Shown piece by piece: positions 38,106 through 46,726 of a stretch of 64,000 bases of DNA. The notes below the pieces were generated by a model. That model saw nothing but the letters and a program-made list of their open reading frames with translations. It was not told the origin of the DNA and did not search any database. The DNA lies in the NCBI RefSeq assembly GCF_025398735.1, contig NZ_CP104694.1, positions 1,947,001 through 2,011,000 on the forward strand. The letters run 5' to 3'. Every line of letters begins with the position of its first letter. Positions within the stretch are counted from its first letter, which is position 1. The stretch is from Tahibacter amnicola (lineage in GTDB: Bacteria; Pseudomonadota; Gammaproteobacteria; Xanthomonadales; Rhodanobacteraceae). The position numbers and the translations under genes are program-made.

Positions 38106-40094
38106 TCAGCTTCCGCTGGAAAGACGGCGCGGGCGGAACGCATCGACCTGCGCGCGGAATGCCGTGACATCCGGTGCGGCCGGTTGTTGCGTCGCGTAGC
38201 GCAGCGTGATGTAGCGACGGACCAGCGATTCGACTTCCGCCGCCAGCACGGGTGAGCGCTGGCGGATGCGGTCGAGGTAGCTCTGCGGGCCTTCGTGAAC
38301 GGCGCGCTGGATGCCAGCCCGGGCCAGTCGGCGGCACAGGCGACGCCAGGCGCGGTCGATGGCGTCGCCGCGGTCCGGGTCCGGGCGGAACGCCCAGAAC
38401 AGGCCGATCGCGATGACCAGCGCGGCGAGAATGCCAAACGCGACGGCGAGCTGGGTCCATTCTGCGCGTTCGATCCCAAATCGCGACAGCAGACCCTGTT
38501 GCCGCAGCGTATCGAACTGGACGACCACGCGGTTCCACATCTGGTTGACCAGATCCCAGCGGTTGCGCAGCCCGAGCAGCCATTCGCTGCCATACCAGGG
38601 CGCGTCGCCGGCGGCGGCGGCGCGGCTGCCGAGCTGGACCCGGTCCGGGCTGACGGAAGCGGTGGGGTCCACGCGTATCCAGCCCCGGTCTTCCAGCCAC
38701 ACCTCGGTCCAGGCATGTGCGTCGGATTGGCGGACCACCATGTATTCGCCGACCGGATTCCAGTAGCCGCCCTGGTAGCCCACGACGACACGGGCCGGCA
38801 CGCCGGCGGCGCGCATCAGCGTGGTGAAGGCGGAAGAAAAGTGCTCGCAGAAGCCGGCGCGTGTGTCGAACAGGAAATCATCCATTGCGTTGCGGCCGAG
38901 CGGCGGTGGCAGCAATGTGTAGGAAAAGGATTCGTTGAAAAGGTTGAGTGCGGCCTGCACGATCAGCATGCGGTCCTGGAACTGGTTGCGCCATTGCTCG
39001 CCCAGTGCCAGCGTGCGCGGATTGAACCCGGGCGGCAGGAACAAGGCGTGGTGGCGCTGTTCCGGTGTCAGCGCCGTGATCTGGTAATCGAGCACCGAAC
39101 GCAGCGCGTACTGCCGCATCTGGGTGATGGGGGCGCCCGCAATGAGACTGTAGTCCCTGGTCCGCAGGAAACCCGCCGGCGCAATGAGCGGCACGTCCAG
39201 TGCGAACAGCCAGTTGCGATGCGTCGGTTCCAGCGTGAGTTCGTAGTCGAGGGTGTCCGACTGGATCACCAGCTTTTCGGCGGACTTTTCCAGCGCCTGC
39301 GGCGCCATACCGGTCCAGGTCGTGCCGTCGTAATTCCATAGCACCAGCCCGCGCCAGTAGCGCTGTTCGGGCGCGGGTGGCCGGGAGTTGGCAAACGTCA
39401 CCCGGAAGGCCGGACTGTCATCGATCAGCAGCTCGGAAATGGATCCCGGGCTCATCGTGTCGCTTGGCCCGGTCTGCGAGCTGCCCGGTGCGGGAGCGCC
39501 CCACAGGGGCTCGGCCAGGCGCGGCAGGAAAAGGAAGGCGACCAGGGCGACCGGCGCGGCCGCCAGCAGCGTCAGCACGGTGGAGGGCAGGGTGCGGCGC
39601 AGTTCCTGCCAGAACGGCCAGGCCTGCTCGCCCTCCCCGGCGCGCCCGCTGGGTTCCAGCGAGCGCAGAGCAACCAGCTGGGGAAGCAAGGCCGCGGCCA
39701 CGGCAATGGTCGCCACCAGTGTCTTTGCGAACAGCAGCGAGGCCATCAAGACGAAGCAGGAGAATGTCACGGCTGCGCGCACGTCGCGCGGCTTCTCGCT
39801 CTCGCCCAGCTTGAGCACGAGCATGCCGACGGCCAGGGCGCTGCCGGGCTCGCGCCCAAACAGGTTGCCGTAGTAGGCGATGACCGCGGCGGGCAGGGCC
39901 AGGCTGAGCGGGAGGCGGATCCATACGGGTGGCGCACCCCATTGCGGGCGCGTATGGCGCTGCCACCAGCGTAGCGCCATGAGCAGGGCGACGCCGATGT
40001 TGAACCACAGCGGCATGTGCGGTGCGTGGGACAGCACCGCGACCGCGACGGCAAAGGTGAGGGCGTCGAACTGGCGACGGTCGAGCCGCGTCAT
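38106..40094 (-). CDS. tgpA: Transmembrane transglutaminase-like protein (TgpA/DUF3488)
   Basis: 662 residues. N-terminal half has about six hydrophobic segments (DUF3488), then a periplasmic transglutaminase core with Cys in AGFCEHFSSAF, His in SDAHAWTEVW and Asp in RGWIRVDPTA. One more membrane helix near 550-570 and a cytosolic DUF4129-like tail follow. TgpA in Pseudomonas is an essential periplasmic enzyme. With DUF58 and MoxR it forms a conserved three-gene operon; it overlaps DUF58 by ATGA. The precise substrate is not known. Confidence 0.9.
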   Translation of the reverse strand: MTRLDRRQFDALTFAVAVAVLSHAPHMPLWFNIGVALLMALRWWQRHTRPQWGAPPVWIRLPLSLALPAAVIAYYGNLFGREPGSALAVGMLVLKLGESEKPRDVRAAVTFSCFVLMASLLFAKTLVATIAVAAALLPQLVALRSLEPSGRAGEGEQAWPFWQELRRTLPSTVLTLLAAAPVALVAFLFLPRLAEPLWGAPAPGSSQTGPSDTMSPGSISELLIDDSPAFRVTFANSRPPAPEQRYWRGLVLWNYDGTTWTGMAPQALEKSAEKLVIQSDTLDYELTLEPTHRNWLFALDVPLIAPAGFLRTRDYSLIAGAPITQMRQYALRSVLDYQITALTPEQRHHALFLPPGFNPRTLALGEQWRNQFQDRMLIVQAALNLFNESFSYTLLPPPLGRNAMDDFLFDTRAGFCEHFSSAFTTLMRAAGVPARVVVGYQGGYWNPVGEYMVVRQSDAHAWTEVWLEDRGWIRVDPTASVSPDRVQLGSRAAAAGDAPWYGSEWLLGLRNRWDLVNQMWNRVVVQFDTLRQQGLLSRFGIERAEWTQLAVAFGILAALVIAIGLFWAFRPDPDRGDAIDRAWRRLCRRLARAGIQRAVHEGPQSYLDRIRQRSPVLAAEVESLVRRYITLRYATQQPAAPDVTAFRAQVDAFRPRRLSSGS

Positions 40095-41062
40095 AGCAGG
40101 GCCAGCTCACGCAGGCAGCGGTCCCGGTGATCCGGGCCCAGATCCGGGCCGAGCGTCACTGCCGGCAATACCAGGCTGTAGCGGACCCGTTCATCCTCGG
40201 CCATTAATACCCAGCGGGTGAGGCGGCCAATGCGGGCTTCCACGTCGAGTGCACCCAGTTCGTCGAAGGCGAGCACACGTTCCAGTCCCACCGTGTTCTC
40301 CAGTTCCCGCACCATGAGGCGGTCGTGACGCGCGCTGGCTTTCCAGGCGATCAATCGCTGCGGATCGCTCGCCCGGTACTCCCGTAGCGCGCTGAATTCG
40401 TCGCCGCCGCGGCGGGTCAGGTACTGCTCGGCCTGGCGGGCGCCGGACGGAGGGGCAGGTGCATGTGGATCCGGACGCGGGTAGACCAGGATCTCCACGC
40501 TGGGATTGAGCCAGCTCCAGGGGCGAAACAGGCCGTAGGGCCAGGACGTCCACAGCCGGATGCGCGGCAGGCGCATGAGGCCACGCCGGGTCGTGGCTAC
40601 ATGTAGCGTAGCGCGCATGGGTGAGTTGGCTTCACCGTGCGCGATGGTGACCGCCTCGCCGATGTCCACCCGCACGGCTTCCCGCGGACGTGTGCCGGGG
40701 TCGAACACCAGTTGCACCGGGGCGGGTTCGCCGGCAAAGGTCGGGCTGGCGTGGATCGAACGCAGCGTCAGCCCATCCAGGTTGCGGAAGCTGACCAGGA
40801 CGCTGATGAACGCGACGCCGCCCAGGATGCAGGTCAACAGCAGCGCCGGATTGTTGTTGTAGTTGAGCGCGCCCATCGCCATGACCATGAGCATCACGGC
40901 GAACAGCAGGCCGAATAGCGTCGGCAGGACATAGATGCGTCGCCGGTGCAACGCAATGGGTAGCGTCTCGGCCGCGCGCAGGCGCGTCAGCGCCGGCAGC
41001 TGGCGTTCCGCCAGTTGCTGCAGGCGGTTCCAGAGCTGGCGGGCAGCTTGCGGCCGTTTCAA
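40091..41062 (-). CDS. DUF58 domain protein
   Basis: 323 residues using a TTG start at 41062, four bases overlapped with the moxR stop (TTGA). Two N-terminal membrane helices (YVLPTLFGLLFAVMLMVMAM and ALLLTCILGGVAFISVLV), then the DUF58 core GDEFSALREYRASDPQRLIAW. Related proteins work with MoxR AAA+ chaperones and have a von Willebrand-like metal site. The 126-base open frame beyond 41062 lies inside moxR and has no family match. Function is not proven. Confidence 0.88.
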   Translation of the reverse strand: MKRPQAARQLWNRLQQLAERQLPALTRLRAAETLPIALHRRRIYVLPTLFGLLFAVMLMVMAMGALNYNNNPALLLTCILGGVAFISVLVSFRNLDGLTLRSIHASPTFAGEPAPVQLVFDPGTRPREAVRVDIGEAVTIAHGEANSPMRATLHVATTRRGLMRLPRIRLWTSWPYGLFRPWSWLNPSVEILVYPRPDPHAPAPPSGARQAEQYLTRRGGDEFSALREYRASDPQRLIAWKASARHDRLMVRELENTVGLERVLAFDELGALDVEARIGRLTRWVLMAEDERVRYSLVLPAVTLGPDLGPDHRDRCLRELALL

Positions 41063-42018
41063 CGGACCGCCACGTCGGACAGCAGTGCGCGCGCAATCTC
41101 GGTGCGGTCGCGCTGGCCGCTCCCCGACGGGGTAAGCCGGTGCGCCGCCACGGGTACGAAGACCGCCTGCAGGTCCTCGGGCAGGCAATAGCCGCGACCC
41201 GACAGCAGGGCGTGGGCGCGCGCCGCGTTGAGCAGGGCGAGGCCCGCGCGCGGCGAGAGTCCGGAACGCACGTCCGGATGTGAGCGCGTCGCGCCGATCA
41301 AGGCTTGCAAGTAGTCGATCAAGGCGGCGCTGGCGGTGATGGCGGCGCAGTGCTGGCGCAGCGCGTGGATGTCGCCGGCACTCATGCAGGGCGCGAGCGT
41401 GGCGATCAGTTGTTGCCGGCTGGTGGAGGTCAGGAGCTCGCGTTCGGCTTCGCGGCTGGGGTAGTCCAGGCTCAGGCGCAGCAGGAAACGGTCGAGCTGC
41501 GAATCCGGCAGCGGATAGGTGCCGGCCAGGTCCAGCGGGTTCTGCGTGGCCACGACGAAGAACGGCGACGGCAGCGGGTGCGTCTTTCCGTCGACCGTGA
41601 CCTGTTGTTCCGCCATCGCTTCGAGCAGCGCGCTCTGCGTCTTGGGCGTGGCGCGATTGATTTCATCCGCCAGGATGAGCTGCGCGAACACGGGGCCGGG
41701 ATGGAATTCGAACTGGTTGCGGTCGCGTTCGAAGATGCTGACACCGATAATGTCGGACGGCAGCAGGTCGCTGGTGAACTGCACGCGCTGGAAGGAAAGA
41801 TCCAGCGTCGCGGCCAGGGCATGGGCTAGCGTGGTCTTGCCCACGCCGGGCAGGTCTTCAATCAGCAGGTGCCCGCCGGCGATGAGGCTGACGAAGGCCA
41901 GCTTGACCTGCGCGGCTTTGCCCAGCAGCACGCTGTTGACCTGCGCGACGGCGCGGTCGAGGCTGGTCCGCAACGAGGGGTCTAACGCAATGGTGGAGTC
42001 GGAGATGGCGGTGGTCAT
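41059..42018 (-). CDS. MoxR-family AAA+ ATPase
   Basis: 319 residues. Walker A LPGVGKTTLAHAL, Walker B LILADEINRATPKTQSALLEAM, sensor FFVVATQNPLDLAGTYPLPDSQLDRF. MoxR proteins act as chaperones that mature their VWA or DUF58 partner. First gene of the minus-strand moxR-DUF58-tgpA operon. Its ATG lies only 23 bases from the start of the divergent GT39 gene, so the promoter must sit within or across that gene's start. Confidence 0.93.
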   Translation of the reverse strand: MTTAISDSTIALDPSLRTSLDRAVAQVNSVLLGKAAQVKLAFVSLIAGGHLLIEDLPGVGKTTLAHALAATLDLSFQRVQFTSDLLPSDIIGVSIFERDRNQFEFHPGPVFAQLILADEINRATPKTQSALLEAMAEQQVTVDGKTHPLPSPFFVVATQNPLDLAGTYPLPDSQLDRFLLRLSLDYPSREAERELLTSTSRQQLIATLAPCMSAGDIHALRQHCAAITASAALIDYLQALIGATRSHPDVRSGLSPRAGLALLNAARAHALLSGRGYCLPEDLQAVFVPVAAHRLTPSGSGQRDRTEIARALLSDVAVR

Positions 42019-42041
42019 TGGAGCCCAGGGAAGTCCGCGTT

Positions 42042-43595
42042 GTGCCGATTGATCGCAGTGTAGCCACGGCAGGGGCGCTGCCGCGAGGCTGGCGCCTGGC
42101 AGCCATCATCCTGTGGGCGCTGCTGGCCGTTTCCAAATGCTGGGTGGCAGCGACGCTGGCCCCCTTTGGTGACGAGGCCTTCTATTGGCAGGAAAGCCGC
42201 GCCCTGGCCTGGTCGTACACCGATGTTCCGCCGGCCACGGCCGTGCTGATCCGGCTTGGCGAAACGCTGTTCGGTCACTCCCCGCTGGGTATGCGCAGTC
42301 TGTTTCTGCTGCTGGGGGCGCTGATGCCGCTATGGATCTGGCGGATCGGCGCCCGCCATTTCGGCGAGGAACGGGGCGCCCAGGCGGCGGTAGGATGGAT
42401 GGCCCTGCCATTGGGCGCGACGCTGGGCGTCATGGCCATGCCCGACGTGCCGCTGACGATCGCGGCGATCGGCGCGCTGGCCGGCTTGCTCGCTGCGGTG
42501 ACGCAGGGCGGATGGCGTGCCTGGGTCCTGGTTGGTGTCAGCCTTGCCGTCGCCTGGTTCAGCCACTACCGCGCGGCGATGCTGCTGCTTGGTGGCGCGG
42601 TGTTCCTGCTCGGCAGTGCGCACGGTCGAGCCCAGTTTCGTCGTCCGGGGTTGTGGCTGGCGCTGGCAATTGCGGCAACGGGACTGGTGCCCCTCGTGCT
42701 GTTCAACGCCTCGCATGATTGGCATGGGATGAGCTTCCAGTTCGTCGAGCGACACCCCTGGCGATTCCAGTGGAGTGGCCTGGCCCAGCTGGTGGAGCAG
42801 ACCATTGCCTCGACCCCCCTGCTTTACGGCGTGATGCTGCTGGCGCTATGGCGGGGATGGCGCCAGCGCGACGCCGATCCGCGCGTGGCGGTGCTGGCCT
42901 GCAGCGGCGTGGGGATCGCGCTGGGCTACCTGTTGTTTGGCCTGTTTGCGGACGATGTGCGCTTCCGCGTGCACTGGCCGCTGCCCGCGTACGTGGCCGC
43001 TGTACTCCTGGTCCCGCTGCTGCTGGATCTTTCCCGCCGCCACGCGCAACGCTGGGTGTACGGACTGGGCGTAATCGGAACGGGTCTGGCGACGGCCTAC
43101 CTGGCGATGGCGGCCCATCCCGCATCGATCCAGACGCTGGCCGAGTTCAAGCTGTATCCGCAGAACTTCGTCGGTTGGCGCGAGGCGGGTGCCGAGACCC
43201 GCCACCTGCTGCGCGCCGATCCGTCCGCGCTGCTGGTCGCCGACAACTTTTTGCTGGCCGCCGAACTGGATTTCCAGCTCGCTGGTCCAGCTGTGTATTC
43301 GCTGGACCACATCCGCAACGTCAAGCACGGGCGCGCCGGGCAGCTACGCATCTGGCAGCGGGACGAGGCAGGCCTTGCTGCCCGGAGCGGTAGTCCGGTG
43401 CTGCTGGTGGTGGAAGAGACGTCCAAGCAGGAAGGCCAGGCCCAGTGGCTGCAGAACCTGTGCCGGCACGTGGCCGACCTGACCTTCGTGCAGCGGCTGC
43501 GACTGTATGGCGGCCGGAAAATCTTCAGCTGGTACCGCGGCCGGGTGCCGGGACCGCAGGCGCCGGCACAGTGCGCGGCGGACAATTCAGGGTAA
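42042..43595 (+). CDS. Glycosyltransferase family 39 (ArnT/PMT-like membrane enzyme)
   Basis: 517 residues from a GTG at 42042 with AGGGAAG 8 bases upstream; a TTG at 42018 would touch the divergent moxR start. Polytopic, about nine to ten helices in the first 370 residues. Family motif DEAFYWQESRALAWSYTDVPP (acidic donor-site loop), then MAMPDVPLT and SHYRAAMLLL. A soluble C-terminal domain follows. It should transfer a sugar from a polyprenyl phosphate to a periplasmic acceptor, such as lipid A or a protein. Specificity is unknown. Its end overlaps maf by 9 bases. Confidence 0.87.
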   Translation: MPIDRSVATAGALPRGWRLAAIILWALLAVSKCWVAATLAPFGDEAFYWQESRALAWSYTDVPPATAVLIRLGETLFGHSPLGMRSLFLLLGALMPLWIWRIGARHFGEERGAQAAVGWMALPLGATLGVMAMPDVPLTIAAIGALAGLLAAVTQGGWRAWVLVGVSLAVAWFSHYRAAMLLLGGAVFLLGSAHGRAQFRRPGLWLALAIAATGLVPLVLFNASHDWHGMSFQFVERHPWRFQWSGLAQLVEQTIASTPLLYGVMLLALWRGWRQRDADPRVAVLACSGVGIALGYLLFGLFADDVRFRVHWPLPAYVAAVLLVPLLLDLSRRHAQRWVYGLGVIGTGLATAYLAMAAHPASIQTLAEFKLYPQNFVGWREAGAETRHLLRADPSALLVADNFLLAAELDFQLAGPAVYSLDHIRNVKHGRAGQLRIWQRDEAGLAARSGSPVLLVVEETSKQEGQAQWLQNLCRHVADLTFVQRLRLYGGRKIFSWYRGRVPGPQAPAQCAADNSG

Positions 43596-44174
43596 GGTGA
43601 GGCCGCTTGCGCGCAGCAGGCGGCACAGGGCGATGAGGGGTAGTCCGATGAGGGCGGTCGGATCCTCGTTCTGGATGCGCTCGAACAGGGTGATGCCCAG
43701 CCCTTCGCACTTGAAGCTGCCGGCGCAGTCGAGCGGTTGTTCGGCCGCCACATAGCGGTCGATCTCCTGACCCGCCAGGTCGCGGAACCGGACGACAGTG
43801 GTGTCGAGGGCCTCGCGCGGCGCGCCCGCTGCGTCGACCACGCAGAGCGCCGTATGAAAGGAGACCGATCGCCCGCTGCAGGCGGACAGCTGGGCCCGGG
43901 CGCGCTCCACGCTGCCAGGCTTGCCCAGGACGATCTGATCCAGTGCGGCCACCTGGTCGGAGCCGATCACGATGGCGCCGGGGCATCGCGCCGCGACCGC
44001 CAGTGCCTTGGCGCGTGCCAGCCGCACCGCGAGCCCGGCCGGCGCCTCCCCGTCCCGGCGGGATTCATCGACGTCCGGGCCGACCTGCCGGAACGCCGGA
44101 AGGATGCGGCGCAGCAGCTCCGCGCGGTAGCGCGAGGTCGAGCCCAGGACGACATCCACCGCCACGGCGCTCAT
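43587..44174 (-). CDS. maf: Maf-family nucleotide pyrophosphatase (YceF type)
   Basis: 195 residues. Maf signatures: VVLGSTSRYRAELLRR, PDVDESRRDGEAP, IVIGSDQVAALD and KPGSVERARAQL. YceF-type enzymes hydrolyse 7-methyl-GTP and keep modified nucleotides out of RNA. The gene is next to yceD/rpmF as in E. coli but on the opposite strand with a small membrane protein between. It starts with ATG overlapping that gene's stop (ATGA). Confidence 0.92.
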   Translation of the reverse strand: MSAVAVDVVLGSTSRYRAELLRRILPAFRQVGPDVDESRRDGEAPAGLAVRLARAKALAVAARCPGAIVIGSDQVAALDQIVLGKPGSVERARAQLSACSGRSVSFHTALCVVDAAGAPREALDTTVVRFRDLAGQEIDRYVAAEQPLDCAGSFKCEGLGITLFERIQNEDPTALIGLPLIALCRLLRASGLTLP

Positions 44175-44596
44175 CGACCCTGGGCCTCGCGCAGGGCATG
44201 GGTGATCTCGGCGAGGCGATCCAGCTGCTGGCCCATGGAGGCCCGCGACTGTTCGAGCGCGGCGACGGCTATGTCCAGTTCGGGCTGGCTGGCATCAACG
44301 GCGTGCTGCTTGATCCACAGGCGGTGTTGCAGCAGATCGCGCAGGGCGGCCTGGACCTTGTCGTCGGCGGTCAGGGCTTCGTCCGCGTCGGTGATCATCT
44401 CTTCGGGCAGGTCGACGAGCATGCCGCGCAGGGTCTGCATGCGCTCGCGGCAGGTCAGGAGCTGTTCTTCCAGGGCGTCGGCGCCATCGAGCAGGGCGCG
44501 GATGGCCGCCTCGCGCCGGCGCCAGCGGCGCTCGCGCAGGACAACGAAAACGACAAGCGGTACAACGAAAATCGCGATCGCAAAGAGATAGGTCAT
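44171..44596 (-). CDS. Small membrane-anchored coiled-coil protein, unknown function
   Basis: 141 residues. Only one N-terminal membrane helix (MTYLFAIAIFVVPLVVFVVL), then a basic turn RERRWRRREA and a helical region of about 110 residues, rich in Leu, Gln and Glu with heptad spacing. No recognised family motif. It overlaps maf by ATGA, so it is translationally coupled and probably made at a similar level. Could be a conserved order-specific protein; no function is claimed. Confidence 0.7.
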   Translation of the reverse strand: MTYLFAIAIFVVPLVVFVVLRERRWRRREAAIRALLDGADALEEQLLTCRERMQTLRGMLVDLPEEMITDADEALTADDKVQAALRDLLQHRLWIKQHAVDASQPELDIAVAALEQSRASMGQQLDRLAEITHALREAQGR

Positions 44597-44706
44597 ACGG
44601 ACGTCCGGCGGTCGCGCCGCAGTCTGCCGCAAGCGGCTACGGGCGTAAACCGAGCCCTTCGGAGGGGTCCACATGGCCTAAGTGGCGGTCCCCAGACCGG
44701 TTTCGA

Positions 44707-44735
44707 TTGACTTCTGGCCGGCAGGAACCTATTCT
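44707..44735 (+). promoter_or_regulatory. Sigma-70 promoter for yceD-rpmF
   Basis: TTGACT at 44707-44712, 17 bases, TATTCT at 44730-44735. Predicted transcription start at about 44742, only a few bases before the yceD ATG at 44745. Confidence 0.6.
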
Positions 44736-44744
44736 CGCGCGCCC

Positions 44745-45254
44745 ATGTCCGCGCCTTTCCCCGACATTGTGGACGCCTGGCGCATGGTGAGCGCACGACG
44801 TTCATTCGACGGCACCCTGCCAATCGCCGGCCTGCCGCGTCTGGCCGAGGCGGTGGCGGCAAGCACAGGCTCGGTCGCCTATGAAGTGGAATTCGGTCGC
44901 GATGACCTGGAAACCGCCTTCCTGGCAATCCGGGTGCAGGCCCGACTGACGCTGACCTGTCAGCGTACACTGGAACCGTTTGAATGGCCTGTGACGATCG
45001 ATACCCGGCTGGGATTGATCACGCGGGAAGAGGAAGAGGCAGGTTTGCCGCCGGGCTACGAGCCGCTGTTGCTCGAGTCGGCTGAAATCCGCCCTGCCGA
45101 CGTCATCGAGGATGAACTGCTGTTGGCCTTGCCGCTGATCCCGGTGAAGCCGGGCGCGGATGAGGCGGCAGTGGCCTGGTCGAGTGGACCGGCCGAAGAA
45201 ATGGATTCGGATCGGCCCAATCCCTTCGCGGTGCTGGGCCGGTTGAAGAAATAG
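44745..45254 (+). CDS. yceD: 23S rRNA accumulation protein YceD (DUF177)
   Basis: 169 residues. DUF177 features: a strand block [20 protein letters not shown], then the acidic stretch [17 protein letters not shown] and [19 protein letters not shown], and ends [11 protein letters not shown]. The protein supports 23S rRNA accumulation and sits before rpmF in most gram-negatives. No Shine-Dalgarno is placed for ATG 44745 (AGGAA is 17 bases away), and the promoter predicts a nearly leaderless message. Confidence 0.92.
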   Translation: MSAPFPDIVDAWRMVSARRSFDGTLPIAGLPRLAEAVAASTGSVAYEVEFGRDDLETAFLAIRVQARLTLTCQRTLEPFEWPVTIDTRLGLITREEEEAGLPPGYEPLLLESAEIRPADVIEDELLLALPLIPVKPGADEAAVAWSSGPAEEMDSDRPNPFAVLGRLKK

Positions 45255-45343
45255 CTCCGTCGTGGGCGCTCCGGGCGCAACGCCGGTCGACAGTTGCAGT
45301 GCGGCACGTGCCGCGAGACATTCGAGTTTTTTGGAGAAATCCC

Positions 45344-45538
45344 ATGGCAGTGCAGAAATCCCGCAAGACCCCGTCGACCCGCGGCATGCGCCGTTCGCAC
45401 GACGCGCTGACGGCCAAGCAGCTGGCGACCGACCCGACCACCGGCGAGATCCACGTCCGCCACCACGTGACCAAGGACGGCTACTACCGTGGCCGCAAGG
45501 TCATTGACACCAAGGGTTCGGTGCCGAGCGAAGATTGA
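45344..45538 (+). CDS. rpmF: 50S ribosomal protein L32
   Basis: 64 residues. [20 protein letters not shown] is diagnostic for L32. The protein belongs to the zinc-free type: the usual cysteine pairs are absent. TTGGAGAAA precedes the ATG. The gene follows yceD by 89 bases and is followed by a terminator, which separates it from fabH. Confidence 0.97.
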   Translation: MAVQKSRKTPSTRGMRRSHDALTAKQLATDPTTGEIHVRHHVTKDGYYRGRKVIDTKGSVPSED

Positions 45539-45572
45539 CCAGGCGGACCTTCCGGTCCGACTTGCCTTGAAT

Positions 45573-45600
45573 TCCGGCGCGAAAGCGCCGGATTTCGTTT
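45573..45600 (+). terminator. Rho-independent terminator after rpmF
   Basis: TCCGGCGC, tetraloop GAAA, GCGCCGGA, then TTTCGTTT. It ends yceD-rpmF before the fab genes. Confidence 0.75.
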
Positions 45601-45702
45601 GCAGAGACCGTGAGCGCGCGTTCGGCACCCGGGACGGGGTTGCCCGACCGGCACTTCTGACTGCGCGCTTGCGTTGATTGTCCGTGTCGCGGTCGGGCAT
45701 CC

Positions 45703-46704
45703 GTGGCCGGCTTCCGGCAAGGGGAAAGTGTTCTGATCTATTCACGCATCGCGGGCACCGGCAGCTACCTGCCCGAAAAAGTGCTCACAAACGCGGATCT
45801 CGAATCGCTCGTCGATACCACGGACGAGTGGATCCATTCGCGCACCGGCATCCGCCAGCGTCATGTGGCGGCGGAGGGGCAGACCACCTCCGATCTCGCC
45901 GAGCGCGCTGCCCGGGCAGCACTCGAATCGGCCGGCGTCGCGGTCAAGGATCTCGACCTCATCGTCGTCGGCACGACCACGCCCGACCTCATCTTCCCGT
46001 CCACCGCCTGCCTGCTCCAGCATCGCCTGGGTGCCAACGGCTGCGCGGCTTTTGACGTCAATGCGGCGTGCTCGGGCTTTATCTACGCCCTGAGCGTGGC
46101 CGACAAATTCATCCGCTCCGGCAACGCGCGCAAGGCGCTGGTGGTCGGTGCGGAAACGCTGACCCGCATGCTCGACTGGTCCGACCGCAGCACCTGCGTG
46201 CTGTTCGGCGATGGCGCCGGCGCGGTCGTGCTCACGGCCGATACGGAAGCCGGTGTCATCTCCACGCACCTGCACGCCGACGGCGGTTACAAGGAACTGC
46301 TGTGGAATCCGGTCGGTGTCTCCTCGGGCTTCCGCCCGGAGGAAAAGAACGCCGGCGTGCGCGTGCTGATGACCGGCAACGAAGTGTTCAAGGTCGCGGT
46401 GAAGACCCTGGACGCCGTGGTCGAGGAGACGCTTGCCAAGAACGATCTGGACAAGTCCGCCATCGACTGGCTGATCCCGCACCAGGCCAATCTGCGCATC
46501 ATCCAGGCCACCGCCAAGCGGCTGGAGATGCCGATGGACCGGGTCATCGTGACCGTGGACCGCCACGGCAACACCTCGGCCGGATCGGTGCCGCTGGCGC
46601 TGGATTTCGCGGTGCGCTCGGGCAAGGTCCAGCGCGGACAGCTGATGCTGATGGAAGCCTTCGGCGGCGGATTCACCTGGGGCTCGGCCCTGGTCCGCTA
46701 CTGA
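45703..46704 (+). CDS. fabH: 3-oxoacyl-[acyl-carrier-protein] synthase III FabH
   Basis: 333 residues if started at GTG 45703. Thiolase fold with active-site Cys in [11 protein letters not shown], His in IPHQANLRI and Asn in [12 protein letters not shown]. FabH condenses acetyl-CoA with malonyl-ACP to begin fatty-acid synthesis. Homologues begin close to [14 protein letters not shown]; the nearest canonical start is GTG 45703 without a good ribosome site, while AAGGGGAA at 45719-45726 points to a CTG at 45733. plsX, normally just upstream, is absent. fabD follows 22 bases later. Confidence 0.95.
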   Translation: MAGFRQGESVLIYSRIAGTGSYLPEKVLTNADLESLVDTTDEWIHSRTGIRQRHVAAEGQTTSDLAERAARAALESAGVAVKDLDLIVVGTTTPDLIFPSTACLLQHRLGANGCAAFDVNAACSGFIYALSVADKFIRSGNARKALVVGAETLTRMLDWSDRSTCVLFGDGAGAVVLTADTEAGVISTHLHADGGYKELLWNPVGVSSGFRPEEKNAGVRVLMTGNEVFKVAVKTLDAVVEETLAKNDLDKSAIDWLIPHQANLRIIQATAKRLEMPMDRVIVTVDRHGNTSAGSVPLALDFAVRSGKVQRGQLMLMEAFGGGFTWGSALVRY

Positions 46705-46726
46705 CCCCTGCTCCGAGGACTCCCCC

